Source: Nocardioides sp. Root1257 (GTDB taxonomy: Bacteria; Actinomycetota; Actinomycetes; Propionibacteriales; Nocardioidaceae). Taken from it: a stretch of 64,000 bases of DNA. Positions 8,966-17,735 of this stretch are shown here, in pieces. The notes under the pieces are model-generated. The model was not told the origin of the DNA. It saw only the letters and a list, made by a program, of their open reading frames with translations, and searched no databases. Numbering within the stretch: the stretch's first letter is position 1; each line of letters begins with the position of its first letter. The position numbers and the translations under genes were made by a program. Where the stretch lies: positions 392,491 through 456,490 of the forward strand of contig NZ_LMDV01000008.1 of assembly GCF_001425175.1 (NCBI RefSeq), written 5' to 3'.

Positions 8966-9816
8966 GGCGGCTGGCGGCGGCACTCGCGCTGCTCGTCGTC
9001 GCCGGCCTGCCGGCTGCTCCGGCGGCCGCGCGGGCGGACGACCCGCTGCGGGTCGGCAGCTTCAACATCGACAAGGGGCAGCCGCTGGCGCCCTGGAAGC
9101 GGAAGGTGCACGCGCTGCGTGCCGAGGTCGACGTAGCCGGGCTCCAGGAGGTGAGCACCGCGGCCAAGCGGCGCTTCCTCGTCGCCAGCCCGGGGTGGGG
9201 TGTCTTCGGCGCGACGCCAGGCCCGGACCAGAACCCGGTGATCTGGGACGGCACCGTCTTCCGCAGGGCCGGCGCGCAGGCCGTGCGGATCGCGGGGAAG
9301 CAGGGTCGCTTCCCGGCGGCGTACGCGACCGTGGTCCGGCTGGTCCACCGCACGACCGGTCAGCGGTACTCCGTGCTCAACGTGCACCTCGTGTACGGCG
9401 CGGTCGCCGACGGGCGACGGATCCCCGGGCAGGCCGCGCGCTACCGCTACTACGTCGCCGAGGTGCGTGGGCTGGCTCGGGCGGTCGCGCGGGAGCAGCG
9501 TCGGACGGGTACCACGGTGCTCGTCGTCGGCGACTTCAACGACGACCACGTGGGCGACCGCGAGGTGCGCAACGCGGACCTGCCGGTGGTGCGGCTCGGC
9601 GCCCGCGACCTGGTCTCCGCGTGGGACAGCGCCGACGTCCTGCGCGAGGACGGCGGCACCAGCACGGTCGGTGCCGGCTACATCGACAACGTGTGGGCCG
9701 AGCGGGAGGCGCTGTCGGTGCGCGCCCTCGCGATGTCGGGCGGGCAGCACCACCCCGTGGTCGCGACGTACGACGTGGCTCCGGACCCAACCGTGGTCCA
9801 ACGGCACGCTGAGTAG
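8962..9816 (+). CDS. Secreted endonuclease/exonuclease/phosphatase-family protein
   Basis: This 284-residue protein has a signal peptide (LAAALALLVVAGLPAAPAAA, cleavage near ARADD) and the catalytic motifs of the DNase I-like fold in order: GSFNIDKG, GLQEVS, VGDFNDDH, YIDNVW and a C-terminal GGQHHPVV with the catalytic His. It should cleave phosphodiester or phosphomonoester bonds outside the cytoplasm. It starts at a GTG overlapping the stop of the mocA-like gene (GTGA). This coupling of a secreted nuclease-like enzyme to cofactor genes is unexpected; whether it joins the Mo pathway or is only a passenger is unknown. Confidence 0.85.
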   Translation: MRRLAAALALLVVAGLPAAPAAARADDPLRVGSFNIDKGQPLAPWKRKVHALRAEVDVAGLQEVSTAAKRRFLVASPGWGVFGATPGPDQNPVIWDGTVFRRAGAQAVRIAGKQGRFPAAYATVVRLVHRTTGQRYSVLNVHLVYGAVADGRRIPGQAARYRYYVAEVRGLARAVAREQRRTGTTVLVVGDFNDDHVGDREVRNADLPVVRLGARDLVSAWDSADVLREDGGTSTVGAGYIDNVWAEREALSVRALAMSGGQHHPVVATYDVAPDPTVVQRHAE

Positions 9817-9819
9817 CCT
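9814..9819 (+). promoter_or_regulatory. -10 box for coxD overlapping the upstream stop codon
   Basis: TAGCCT includes the TAG of the nuclease-like gene and sits six bases before the ATG at 9826. GGAGG lies almost against the ATG, too close for an optimal ribosome site, so a leaderless start is likely here. Confidence 0.4.
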
Positions 9820-9825
9820 GGAGGC

Positions 9826-10713
9826 ATGGAGTCGTCGAACCTCGCCGGTGTGGCTCCCGGGGAGCTGGCAGAGCGCCTCGGCGCCACGGGCTACCTGTGC
9901 GACGACGCGCTCGCGACGGTGACCTACCTGGCGCTGCGGATGCAGCGTCCACTGCTGCTCGAGGGTGAGCCCGGCACCGGCAAGACCGCGCTGGCCGAGG
10001 CGATCGCGGAGTCGCTCGCCCTGCCGCTGGTCCGGCTGCAGTGCTACGAGGGCATCGACGCCACCCAGGCTCTCTACGACTGGGACTTCCCGCGTCAGAT
10101 CCTGCACCTGCGGGCCCTCGAGGCCGCCGGCGCGACCGCGGTCGAGGAGGCCGAGAAGAGCCTGTACGACGAGCGCTTCCTGCTCGCGCGGCCGGTTCTC
10201 CAGGCGCTCCAGGCGAGCCCGGCGGTGCTGCTGGTCGACGAGGTGGACCGTGCCGACGACGAGTTCGAGGCGTTCCTGCTCGAGGTGCTGTCGACCTACC
10301 AGGTCTCGATCCCGGAGCTCGGCACCGTGCGCGCGGCCACGCCGCCGATCGTCGTGCTGACGTCCAACCGCACCCGTGAGCTGCACGACGCGCTGAAGCG
10401 GCGCTGCCTCTACCACTGGATCGACCACCCCGGTCTGGAGCGCGAGGTCGAGATCGTCCGCTCCCGCGCGCCCGAGATCTCCGCCGTCCTCGGCCGGCAG
10501 GTGGTCTCCGTCGTGCAGGAGCTGCGCGGCCGCGACGACCTGCAGAAGCCACCCGGTGTGGCCGAGACGCTCGACTGGGCGCGGGCGCTGCACTACTTCG
10601 GCACCGCCGAGATCGACCTCGCCTCGGCGTCGGCGACGCTGGGGGCGCTGGTGAAGTACCGCGAGGACGCCGACCGGGTGCGGCACGCGCTGGACCAGAT
10701 GCTGAGGGCGTGA
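9826..10713 (+). CDS. coxD: MoxR-type AAA+ ATPase, CoxD-like
   Basis: This 295-residue ATPase has Walker A GEPGTGKT (residues 47-54), Walker B LLVDEVDRADDEFEAFLLE and the sensor 1 Asn in VVLTSNRTRELHDALKRRC. In the CO dehydrogenase system CoxD is a MoxR-like chaperone that helps insert or mature the molybdenum active site of the large subunit, working with the VWA protein CoxE. The adjacent genes are a CoxE homologue (GTGA overlap) and XdhC/CoxF. The symbol is by homology; the target is presumably the form II CoxL at 18203. Confidence 0.87.
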   Translation: MESSNLAGVAPGELAERLGATGYLCDDALATVTYLALRMQRPLLLEGEPGTGKTALAEAIAESLALPLVRLQCYEGIDATQALYDWDFPRQILHLRALEAAGATAVEEAEKSLYDERFLLARPVLQALQASPAVLLVDEVDRADDEFEAFLLEVLSTYQVSIPELGTVRAATPPIVVLTSNRTRELHDALKRRCLYHWIDHPGLEREVEIVRSRAPEISAVLGRQVVSVVQELRGRDDLQKPPGVAETLDWARALHYFGTAEIDLASASATLGALVKYREDADRVRHALDQMLRA

Positions 10714-11834
10714 GCACCGTGGACCGGGGCGGTGACGAGATCCTGCTGGGCTTCGCCCGCGCGCTGCGGACGGCCGGGGTGCCGGTGACCCAGGACCGCG
10801 CGCACGGGTTCCTGGCGGCGACCGCGACGCTCGGCCTCGACGACCAGCGCGCGACGTACCTCGCCGGCCGGGCGACGCTGTGCGGCAGCCCCGACGACCT
10901 CGAGCGCTACGACCAGGTGTTCACGGCGTACTTCGACGGCCGCGACGGACTGCCGCGGCCCCGGCCCGCGCAGGCAGGGGTGCCCGGCTTCTCGGGCCTG
11001 CCCGACACGGAGTCGGCCGGAGCCGGCGAGTCCGACGCGGACGAGGAGGTCGTGCGCGCCCGGGCGAGCGAGGCGGAGGTGCTGCGGCACCGTGACGTCG
11101 CGACGCTCTCGGCGGCCGAGAAGCACCGGCTCAACGCGATGTTCGCGACGCTGCAGCCGCGGCCGCCCCTGCGGCGTACCTCCCGGCACCAGCACTGGCA
11201 CCGCGGCCAGGTCGACGCCTCGCGCACGCTGCGTGCGTCGCTGCGCCGGATGGGCGAGCCCGGCGAGATCGCCTGGCGGCGGCGAGGGGTCCGGCCGCGG
11301 CGGGTGGTGCTGCTGGTCGACGTGTCCGGCTCGATGAGCGGGTACGCCGACGCACTGCTGCGCCTCGCGCACCGGTTCACCCAGGCCGGCCGCGCGAACG
11401 GCGGCGTCGTCGAGACCTTCACCGTCGGCACCCGCGTCACCCACCTGACCCGGGCGATGCGGATCGGCGACCCCGAGCGGGCCCTGGTCGCCGCCGGCGA
11501 GACCGTGCCCGACTGGTCGGGCGGCACGCGGCTCGGCGAGACGCTGCGGATCTTCTCGGACCGGTGGGGCCAGCGCGGGATGGCCCGCGGGGCGGTGGTC
11601 GTCGTCTTCAGCGACGGCTGGGAGCGCGGCGACCCGAGCCTCCTCGGCGAGCAGATGGCCCGGCTGCGGCGGGTCGCGCACCGCGTCGTGTGGGTCAACC
11701 CGCACCGTGGCAAGTCCGGGTACGAGCCGGTGCAGCAGGGCGTGCTCGCCGCGCTGCCGCACTGCGACGACTTCGTCGCCGGCCACTCGCTGGCGACGTT
11801 CGCCGAGCTGTCGGAGGTGATCTCGCGTGCGTGA
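10710..11834 (+). CDS. coxE: VWA-domain protein, CoxE-like
   Basis: This 374-residue protein has an N-terminal helical region and a C-terminal von Willebrand A domain with the metal-binding MIDAS motif DVSGSMS at residues 204-210 and a later FSDGWERGDP. It is the usual partner of the MoxR-type ATPase in cofactor insertion. The GTG start overlaps the coxD stop (GTGA) and its stop overlaps the next gene by eight bases, so coxD-coxE-xdhC form one coupled unit. A charged linker rich in Glu/Asp separates the two halves (about residues 95-125). Confidence 0.87.
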   Translation: MSTVDRGGDEILLGFARALRTAGVPVTQDRAHGFLAATATLGLDDQRATYLAGRATLCGSPDDLERYDQVFTAYFDGRDGLPRPRPAQAGVPGFSGLPDTESAGAGESDADEEVVRARASEAEVLRHRDVATLSAAEKHRLNAMFATLQPRPPLRRTSRHQHWHRGQVDASRTLRASLRRMGEPGEIAWRRRGVRPRRVVLLVDVSGSMSGYADALLRLAHRFTQAGRANGGVVETFTVGTRVTHLTRAMRIGDPERALVAAGETVPDWSGGTRLGETLRIFSDRWGQRGMARGAVVVVFSDGWERGDPSLLGEQMARLRRVAHRVVWVNPHRGKSGYEPVQQGVLAALPHCDDFVAGHSLATFAELSEVISRA

Positions 11835-12954
11835 CGTGCTGCCCGAGCTGCTGGCCTGGTGGCGGTCCGGTGCGACCGTCGGCGTCGGCACGGTCGTCGC
11901 GACCTTCCAGTCCGCGCCCCGCCCGCCCGGCGCCTCGATGCTGGTCGGCCCCGACGGCACCGCCGTCGGCTCGGTGTCGGGAGGCTGCGTCGAGGGCGCC
12001 GTCTACGACCTCGCGGAGTCGGTCGTCGAGTCCGGCGAGCCGGTCCTCCAGCGCTACGGCGTCTCCGACGACGACGCCTTCGCGGTCGGCCTGACCTGCG
12101 GCGGCATCCTCGACGTGTACGTCGAGAAGGTCAGCCGCGAGACCTTCCCCGAGCTCGAGCAGGTCGCCGCCGACATCGAGGCCGGCCGACCGGTCGCCCT
12201 CGCCACCGTCATCGAGCACCCCGACCCGTCCTGGCTGGGTCGGCGCCTCGTCGTACGCCCTGACGCGCCGCCCACCGGGGGCCTGGGCTCGACCCGCGCC
12301 GACGACGCCGTCCACGACGACGCGCTGGGGCTGCTGGCGTCGGGGTCCAACGCGACGCTGACCTACGGGCCCGACGGCGAGCGCCGGGGCGAGGGCATGC
12401 GGGTGTTCGTGTGGGCGTTCGCGCCGAAGCCGCGGATGCTGGTCTTCGGGGCGATCGACTTCGCGGCCGCGGTGGCCCGGGTCGGCAGCTTCCTCGGCTA
12501 CCACGTCACGGTGTGCGACGCCCGTCCGGTGTTCGCGACCCACAGCAGGTTCCCCGAGGCCGACGAGGTCGTCGTCGACTGGCCGCACCGGTTCCTGCAG
12601 GCCGAGTCCGACGCCGGTCGGGTCGACGGCCGCACGGTCATCGCCGTCCTGACCCACGACCCCAAGTTCGACGTACCCCTGCTCGAGGTGGCGCTGCGGC
12701 TGCCCGAGGTCGCGTACGTCGGGGCGATGGGATCGCGCCGTACCCACGACGACCGGATCGCCCGGCTCCGCGAGGCCGGCATCGACGACAAGGAGCTCGA
12801 GCGGCTCTCCAGCCCGATCGGCCTCGACCTCGGTGCGCGCACCCCGGAGGAGACCGCGATCAGCATCGCCGCCGAGATCGTCGCCCGACGGTGGGGCGGC
12901 AGCGGCGAGCGGCTCGGCGTCCGGGACGGCCGGATCCACCGCGACCTGATGTGA
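11827..12954 (+). CDS. XdhC/CoxF-family molybdenum hydroxylase maturation factor
   Basis: This 375-residue protein has the XdhC_CoxI domain at the N-terminus (ATFQSAPRPPGASMLVGPDG, then VSGGCVEGAVYDLAES) and a Rossmann-like XdhC_C domain from about residue 195 (PKPRMLVFGAIDFAAAVARV, VCDARPVFAT, AVLTHDPKFD, YVGAMGSRRTHDDR). XdhC proteins bind molybdenum cofactor and supply its sulfurated form to xanthine dehydrogenase-type enzymes; CoxF is the Cox equivalent. GTG 11827 overlaps the end of coxE. One usual glycine of the nucleotide loop is Ala (FGAIDFA in place of FGAGHVA), also seen in some homologues. Confidence 0.88.
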   Translation: MRDVLPELLAWWRSGATVGVGTVVATFQSAPRPPGASMLVGPDGTAVGSVSGGCVEGAVYDLAESVVESGEPVLQRYGVSDDDAFAVGLTCGGILDVYVEKVSRETFPELEQVAADIEAGRPVALATVIEHPDPSWLGRRLVVRPDAPPTGGLGSTRADDAVHDDALGLLASGSNATLTYGPDGERRGEGMRVFVWAFAPKPRMLVFGAIDFAAAVARVGSFLGYHVTVCDARPVFATHSRFPEADEVVVDWPHRFLQAESDAGRVDGRTVIAVLTHDPKFDVPLLEVALRLPEVAYVGAMGSRRTHDDRIARLREAGIDDKELERLSSPIGLDLGARTPEETAISIAAEIVARRWGGSGERLGVRDGRIHRDLM

Positions 12955-14003
12955 GCGCGATGGGGCGGCTGGCGGGGGTCGCGGTCGTGGCGGTCCTGCT
13001 GCTGACCGGATGCACGTCCGAGGCCCCGACCGCAGAACCGGCGCCGACCGCCAGCGGCCCACCGAGCGCAGCGCCCTCCTCGGGCCCCACCCAGCCCCCC
13101 ACCCCCGCCGAGCGGGGCGAGAGCCTGCCACCGCGCACCGACACCCCGTCGCTGGCCAACCTGATGCGCGCGGACTTCGACGGCCGAGGGCTGCGGGTGC
13201 TCCGCACGGAGACGCGCACCGACGCCTACACCCGCCAGCAGGTCACCTACCGCAGCAACGGCACGCTGGTCTCCGGGGTGCTGCTCCGGCCGCACGGCGG
13301 TGGCCCGTTCCCCGCCGTCGTCCTCAACCACGGCTACATCGAGCCGTCGGCGTACGTCACCGGCCAGGGCATGGCCCGCGAGCAGGACTGGCTGGCGCGG
13401 GCCGGCTTCGTGGTGCTGCACACCGACTACCGCGGCCACGCGGCCGGGGATCCGGCCGGTGACCGGGAGCGCGAGCTGCGGCTCGCCTACACCCGCGACA
13501 GCATCAACGCCGTGCTGGCGCTGGAGAGGCTGCCGTACGTCGACGCGGACAAGACCGCCATGGTCGGTCGCTCGATGGGCGGCGGGGTCACCCTCAACGC
13601 GTTGGTCGCCGCGCCCGGGCTGGTCGACGCCGCGGTGATCTACGCCAGCGTCAGCTCGCGGTTCCTCGACAACCTCGAGCACTTCACGCGCCCCAACCGG
13701 CCCGAGGCCGTCGCCGCGCTCGCGTCGGAGTTCGGTACGCCGGAGCAGTCGCCCGGGTTCTACCGCGGTCTCTCCTCGCGCACGTACGTCGACCGCATCA
13801 CCGAGCCCGTGCTGATCCACCACGGCACCGTCGACGCCACCTGTCCACCACGGTGGTCCCGCACCACCCACCGCCTGCTCGAGCGGGCCGGCGTCGACAG
13901 CACCCTCGTCGAGTACCCGGGCGAGGACCACGCGTTCTACGCACGCTGGCAGGACTCGATCGTGCGGACCGTCCGCTTCCTGCGACGGCACCTCGACGTG
14001 TGA
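12951..14003 (+). CDS. Lipoprotein alpha/beta hydrolase (S9-like peptidase/esterase)
   Basis: This 350-residue protein has a lipoprotein signal (VAVVAVLLLTGC, lipid-modified Cys about residue 20), a Pro/Ser/Thr-rich linker, and an alpha/beta-hydrolase domain. Its nucleophile elbow is GRSMGGG, the acid is likely in HHGTVDATCPP, and the His is in GEDHAFY. The GTG start overlaps the xdhC stop (GTGA); an in-frame ATG at 12960 is also possible. Serine peptidase or esterase activity on the cell surface is likely; the substrate is unknown. Its link to the Mo locus is positional only. Confidence 0.85.
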   Translation: MSAMGRLAGVAVVAVLLLTGCTSEAPTAEPAPTASGPPSAAPSSGPTQPPTPAERGESLPPRTDTPSLANLMRADFDGRGLRVLRTETRTDAYTRQQVTYRSNGTLVSGVLLRPHGGGPFPAVVLNHGYIEPSAYVTGQGMAREQDWLARAGFVVLHTDYRGHAAGDPAGDRERELRLAYTRDSINAVLALERLPYVDADKTAMVGRSMGGGVTLNALVAAPGLVDAAVIYASVSSRFLDNLEHFTRPNRPEAVAALASEFGTPEQSPGFYRGLSSRTYVDRITEPVLIHHGTVDATCPPRWSRTTHRLLERAGVDSTLVEYPGEDHAFYARWQDSIVRTVRFLRRHLDV

Positions 14004-14037
14004 CCCGCGTCACGGGGCCGGTGCTACCTTCGACCGC

Positions 14038-15270
14038 ATGGCACGGACCGAGCTCCAGGCGCGCAGGCTGGAGGCCGTCCGCGCGTGGACGTCGTTCGTC
14101 GAGCGCGGCGACGGCGCGGTCGACCTGGTCCGGCCCGAGATCCTGACGAGCTGGGCCCGCTCGGAGGCGGCGGTGCGCGCCGACGTCGCGGAGGCCCCGC
14201 TGGCCGACGAGGCCGAGACCGCGGCCTCCTGGCACGGCTCCCCGCTCCAGACGGCCGTCGAGCGCGTCGAGGCCGAGCTCCGGCGTACGGCGGAGGACGG
14301 CGACCTCGTCATCGCCGTCACCGACGCGCAGACCCGCATCCTCTGGACGTACGGCGGCCGGGTGATGCGCCGCAAGGCGGAGACCGTCAACTTCGTGCCC
14401 GGCGGCCGGTGGGACGACGAGTCCGTCGGCACCAACGCGCTCGACCTGGCGAACCGCACCGGCGCGCCCGAGATGGTCTTCAGCGCCGAGCACTACGCCT
14501 CCATCGTGCACAACTGGGTCTGCTGGGCGGCTCCGGTGCACGACCCGGTCACCGGCGCCAAGCTCGGCGTCATCGACCTCTCGACCTCGTGGGACCGCAC
14601 CCACCCGATCGGGCTCGCCACTGCCCGCGTGATGGCCCGGCTGATCGAGACCGCGATGCCGCTCTCGCATCAGTACGCCGTGCTCGAGCAGCTCGACGAG
14701 ACCTCCGAGCCGGGGCTGGTGATGCGGCTGCTCGGCACCGCCGAGACCTGGCTCGACGGCCAGCGCCTGCTGCTCAACCGGCGGCAGACCGAGGTGCTGG
14801 CGCTGCTCGCCATCCACCCCGAGGGGCTGTCGCTGGAGCACCTGCACGCGCTCGTCTACGGCGACCAGGCGGTCACCACCTCGACCCTCAAGGCGGAGGT
14901 CTCCCACCTGCGCTCCTCGCTGGGCGGCCAGCTCGCGTCGCGTCCCTACCGGCTGACGATGCCGGTCTCCACCGACGTCGACCTCGTGCTCACCCTGCTG
15001 CGGCGCGGACGGGTGGCGGCCGCCGTCGACGCGTACGGCGGCGACCTGCTCCCCGGCACGAACTCGCCCGCGCTCGCCGAGCTGGCCGAGCTCGTCGCGG
15101 TCGCGGTCCGGGAGGCGCTGCTCGCCGATCCCGACCCCGACGCCGTGCTGCGCTACGGCGAGCTCGCGCCCTACGACACCGAGGTCGTCGAGGTCTGCCT
15201 GAACCGCCTCCCGCAGGGCCACCCCGCCGTACCCTTGCTGAAGGGACGGCTCGCCGCCGCCCAACGCTGA
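14038..15270 (+). CDS. GAF-domain transcriptional regulator (AcoR-like N-terminus)
   Basis: This 410-residue protein resembles the sensor half of AcoR-type regulators: an N-terminal helical part (PEILTSWARSEAAV), then a GAF domain (about 85-215; VPGGRWDDESVGTNALDLA, EHYASIVHNWVCWAAPVHDP). The C-terminal half looks like a winged-helix DNA-binding domain (LLLNRRQTEVLALLAIHPEG, about 240-300) rather than the sigma-54 AAA+ module of AcoR. It is transcribed between the maturation genes and coxSLM, so it is a candidate regulator of the Mo-hydroxylase locus. TACCTT lies seven bases before the ATG, suggesting its own leaderless promoter. Confidence 0.75.
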   Translation: MARTELQARRLEAVRAWTSFVERGDGAVDLVRPEILTSWARSEAAVRADVAEAPLADEAETAASWHGSPLQTAVERVEAELRRTAEDGDLVIAVTDAQTRILWTYGGRVMRRKAETVNFVPGGRWDDESVGTNALDLANRTGAPEMVFSAEHYASIVHNWVCWAAPVHDPVTGAKLGVIDLSTSWDRTHPIGLATARVMARLIETAMPLSHQYAVLEQLDETSEPGLVMRLLGTAETWLDGQRLLLNRRQTEVLALLAIHPEGLSLEHLHALVYGDQAVTTSTLKAEVSHLRSSLGGQLASRPYRLTMPVSTDVDLVLTLLRRGRVAAAVDAYGGDLLPGTNSPALAELAELVAVAVREALLADPDPDAVLRYGELAPYDTEVVEVCLNRLPQGHPAVPLLKGRLAAAQR

Positions 15271-15297
15271 TCAGCCAGCGCTGACGTGGGGGGAACG

Positions 15298-16050
15298 ATG
15301 GACGACGCCGAGCGCGTGCGCGCCGACATGGGCGCGGTGATGGCGACCCTGGCGGCCCGGATCGGGGCCGTGGCGGACGCCGGCCCGGACTGGTGGCTCG
15401 GCCTCACCGGCGGCGTCGCTCCTGACCTCAACATGGCGCTGCTGGCGACCGCGGACCCGGTGGTGCTCGACGGCACGATGACGATCCTCGACGAGGCCGG
15501 CCTGGACGCCCTGGTCTTCCTGGCCGGCCCCGGTCGCGAGCTCGCGACCCGGTTCGCCGCGCCGTGGGTCGGGGTCGGCGCCGCACCGGTGATGACCCGC
15601 GACCTCACGACCGGACCGGCCGAGGTCGTCGACGGCCGGGTGCGACAGGCCGGTCCGGCGGACGCTGCGGTGCTCGCGGACCTGATCGCCGAGGCGTTCT
15701 CGCTGAGTGCCGACGACACGGCCCTGATGGCGGCCGGCGCGGTGCCCGGGGGCGTGATCCGGGCCTGGCTGCTCGAGGACGGCGGTGAGGCGGTCTCGGC
15801 GCTCGTCTCCGGCCACGTGGACGACGGCGTCTCGATCTGGGCGATGTCGACGCCGGCGCGGTTCGCGCGCCGCGGCTACGGGCGGGCCCTGCTGGGCAGC
15901 GTGCTCGCGCACGCGCGCGCCGACGGAGCGCGGGTCGGCATGCTCGGCGCGACCCCGGCCGGGCTGCCGCTCTACGAGGCCACCGGGTGGCGGACGCTCG
16001 AGGAGTGGGAGCTCTTCACCAACGCCGCGTCGGCGCAGTTCGGCCACTGA
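15298..16050 (+). CDS. GNAT-family N-acetyltransferase with N-terminal extension
   Basis: This 250-residue protein has a C-terminal GNAT domain with the acetyl-CoA loop ARRGYGRALL (about residues 186-195) and the family ending PLYEATGWRTLEEWELF. The first 110 residues form a separate, unassigned domain, as in several large actinobacterial GNAT proteins. ATG 15298 is chosen because it is preceded by GGGGGGAA; a GTG at 15286 is in frame. The acceptor substrate is unknown. Confidence 0.82.
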   Translation: MDDAERVRADMGAVMATLAARIGAVADAGPDWWLGLTGGVAPDLNMALLATADPVVLDGTMTILDEAGLDALVFLAGPGRELATRFAAPWVGVGAAPVMTRDLTTGPAEVVDGRVRQAGPADAAVLADLIAEAFSLSADDTALMAAGAVPGGVIRAWLLEDGGEAVSALVSGHVDDGVSIWAMSTPARFARRGYGRALLGSVLAHARADGARVGMLGATPAGLPLYEATGWRTLEEWELFTNAASAQFGH

Positions 16051-16075
16051 TGCGTGCTTAATGCGAGTTGTTCTC

Positions 16076-16081
16076 TAGACT
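16076..16081 (+). promoter_or_regulatory. -10 box for the FAD/NAD(P)-binding protein gene
   Basis: TAGACT is followed by six bases and the ATG at 16088, which predicts a leaderless transcript. The surrounding 35 bases are unusually A/T-rich for this window. Confidence 0.55.
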
Positions 16082-16087
16082 TACCGC

Positions 16088-17437
16088 ATGGTTGTCACCG
16101 ACCGCGCCCCCGTCGAGACCGGCGCCGCCACCAGCACGGACCGCGTCGCGATCATCGGCGGCGGTGCCAGCGGGGTGCTCACGGCGCTCCAGCTGCTCTC
16201 CACCTCGACCGACTCCGCGCTCTGCGTGACGGTCCACGAGGCGACCGGCGTCCTAGGCCGGGGGATCGCCTACGGCACCTCGGACCCGCGGCACCTGCTC
16301 AACGTGCGTGCCCGGCACATGAGCGCGTACGCCGACGTGCCGTCCGACCTGCTCGACTGGGCCCGCCGCGCGGGCCGTGACCCCGACCCGCTCGGCTTCC
16401 TGCCGCGGATGGAGTTCTCGGCGTACCTCCAGGACACGCTCGCCGACGTCGCCGACCACCGCCTGACGATCAGCGCGGGCCGGGTCGACGACATCGTCCC
16501 CGTCGGCGGCGCGTTCGAGCTGCGCACCCGTGACCGGGTGGCCACGGCCGACACCGTCGTCCTCGCCTACGGCAACCAGCCGCCGCAGCCGCTCGCCGTC
16601 GACGGCGTCGACCTCGCGACGCTGCCCGGCTACCTCCCGAACCCCTGGGACCTCGCCGCGATCCGCGCCCTGCCGGGCGACGCCGAGGTGGTCATCGTCG
16701 GCACCGGGCTGACCGCGATCGACACGGCGATCACGCTGCTCGAGGAGTCCCCGCACCGCCGCGCCGTCATGGTGAGCCGGCACGGGCTGCTCCCGCGCGC
16801 CCACATCGAGCAGCAGTCCACGGCCTGGGTCAGCAACGTGCCGGGCGGACCCCTGACCGCCGACGGCATCGCTGCCTTCGTGCGCGGCCAGGTCGAGTCC
16901 GCGCGGGCGCACGGCGTCGACTGGCGCAACGTCGTCGACGGCCTGCGGCCCGCGACCCAGTCCATCTGGGCGCGCCTCGACCTCGACGAGCGACGACGCT
17001 TCCTCGCGACGTACGTCCGCGACTGGGAGGTGCGCCGCCACCGGATGGCACCCGAGGTGGCCGACCGGATCGCCGGCTACCGCCGCGACGGGCGCCTGAG
17101 CGTCGCCGACGGAGGTCTGGCCGGCGTCGACCTCAGCGCCGTCGACGCCGTTGTCAACTGCACTGGCCCGCTGACCGACATCTCGCGCACCGACGACCCG
17201 CTGCTCCAGGCGCTCCAGCGCCGCGGCCTCGTCGCGCCCGACCCGCTGCGGCTCGGCCTCGACTCGACGCCCTCGGGTCAGGTGGTCGGCGCGGACGGCG
17301 TACCCGTGCCCGGCCTGTACGCCGTCGGCCCGCCTCGCAAGGGCACGCTCTGGGAGTCGACCGCGATCCCCGAGATCCGCACCCAGGCCGCCGAGGTCGC
17401 GCGGCTCGTGCTGGATCGGACGAGGGCCCCCGCCTAG
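16088..17437 (+). CDS. FAD/NAD(P)-binding oxidoreductase-like protein
   Basis: This 449-residue protein has an N-terminal dinucleotide-binding motif VAIIGGGASGVLTALQLL (about residues 20-37) and a second Rossmann motif VVIVGTGLTAIDTAITLL near residue 200. The GRGIAYGTSDPRHLLNVRA stretch is typical of the NAD_binding_9 (FAD-NAD(P)-binding) family, often found near siderophore or hydroxylation genes. The C-terminus has LYAVGPPRKGTLWESTAIPE, as in flavin oxidoreductases. The reaction is unknown. It lies between the GNAT gene and a duplicated intergenic repeat, just before coxS, but is not coupled to it. Confidence 0.8.
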   Translation: MVVTDRAPVETGAATSTDRVAIIGGGASGVLTALQLLSTSTDSALCVTVHEATGVLGRGIAYGTSDPRHLLNVRARHMSAYADVPSDLLDWARRAGRDPDPLGFLPRMEFSAYLQDTLADVADHRLTISAGRVDDIVPVGGAFELRTRDRVATADTVVLAYGNQPPQPLAVDGVDLATLPGYLPNPWDLAAIRALPGDAEVVIVGTGLTAIDTAITLLEESPHRRAVMVSRHGLLPRAHIEQQSTAWVSNVPGGPLTADGIAAFVRGQVESARAHGVDWRNVVDGLRPATQSIWARLDLDERRRFLATYVRDWEVRRHRMAPEVADRIAGYRRDGRLSVADGGLAGVDLSAVDAVVNCTGPLTDISRTDDPLLQALQRRGLVAPDPLRLGLDSTPSGQVVGADGVPVPGLYAVGPPRKGTLWESTAIPEIRTQAAEVARLVLDRTRAPA

Positions 17438-17439
17438 CT

Positions 17440-17530
17440 CACCGGGTTTCGACTCGCGGTCGTGCCCTCGCAGGCTCGGGCCCGCGCTCGCTCAACCGGG
17501 ACAGCCTCGCCTCGGCACTCGTCCCTCGTG
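17440..17530. repeat. 91-base intergenic repeat, copy 1
   Basis: The 91-base unit starting CACCGGGTTTCGACTCGCGG is repeated 120 bases further on (17560-17650) with one mismatch (17480 G against 17600 A). It starts three bases after a stop codon and resembles other GGTTTCGA...CTCAACC palindromic repeats in this window (26610-26692). The 298-base gap between 17437 and coxS holds these two copies and the coxS ribosome site. Confidence 0.9.
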
Positions 17531-17559
17531 GTCGCGCGGATGAACGCCTCCGCCCAGCC

Positions 17560-17650
17560 CACCGGGTTTCGACTCGCGGTCGTGCCCTCGCAGGCTCGGA
17601 CCCGCGCTCGCTCAACCGGGACAGCCTCGCCTCGGCACTCGTCCCTCGTG
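17560..17650. repeat. 91-base intergenic repeat, copy 2
   Basis: Second copy of the repeat at 17440-17530, 90 of 91 bases identical, separated by a 29-base spacer. The near-identity points to a recent tandem duplication or homogenisation. Confidence 0.9.
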
Positions 17651-17735
17651 CCGAGGCGGCCTGACCCCAACCATTGACCAACCGGACGCTCCTAGCGTGA
17701 CCTGCACCACTGCAGGTCCGCCCTAGGGAGAGTCC

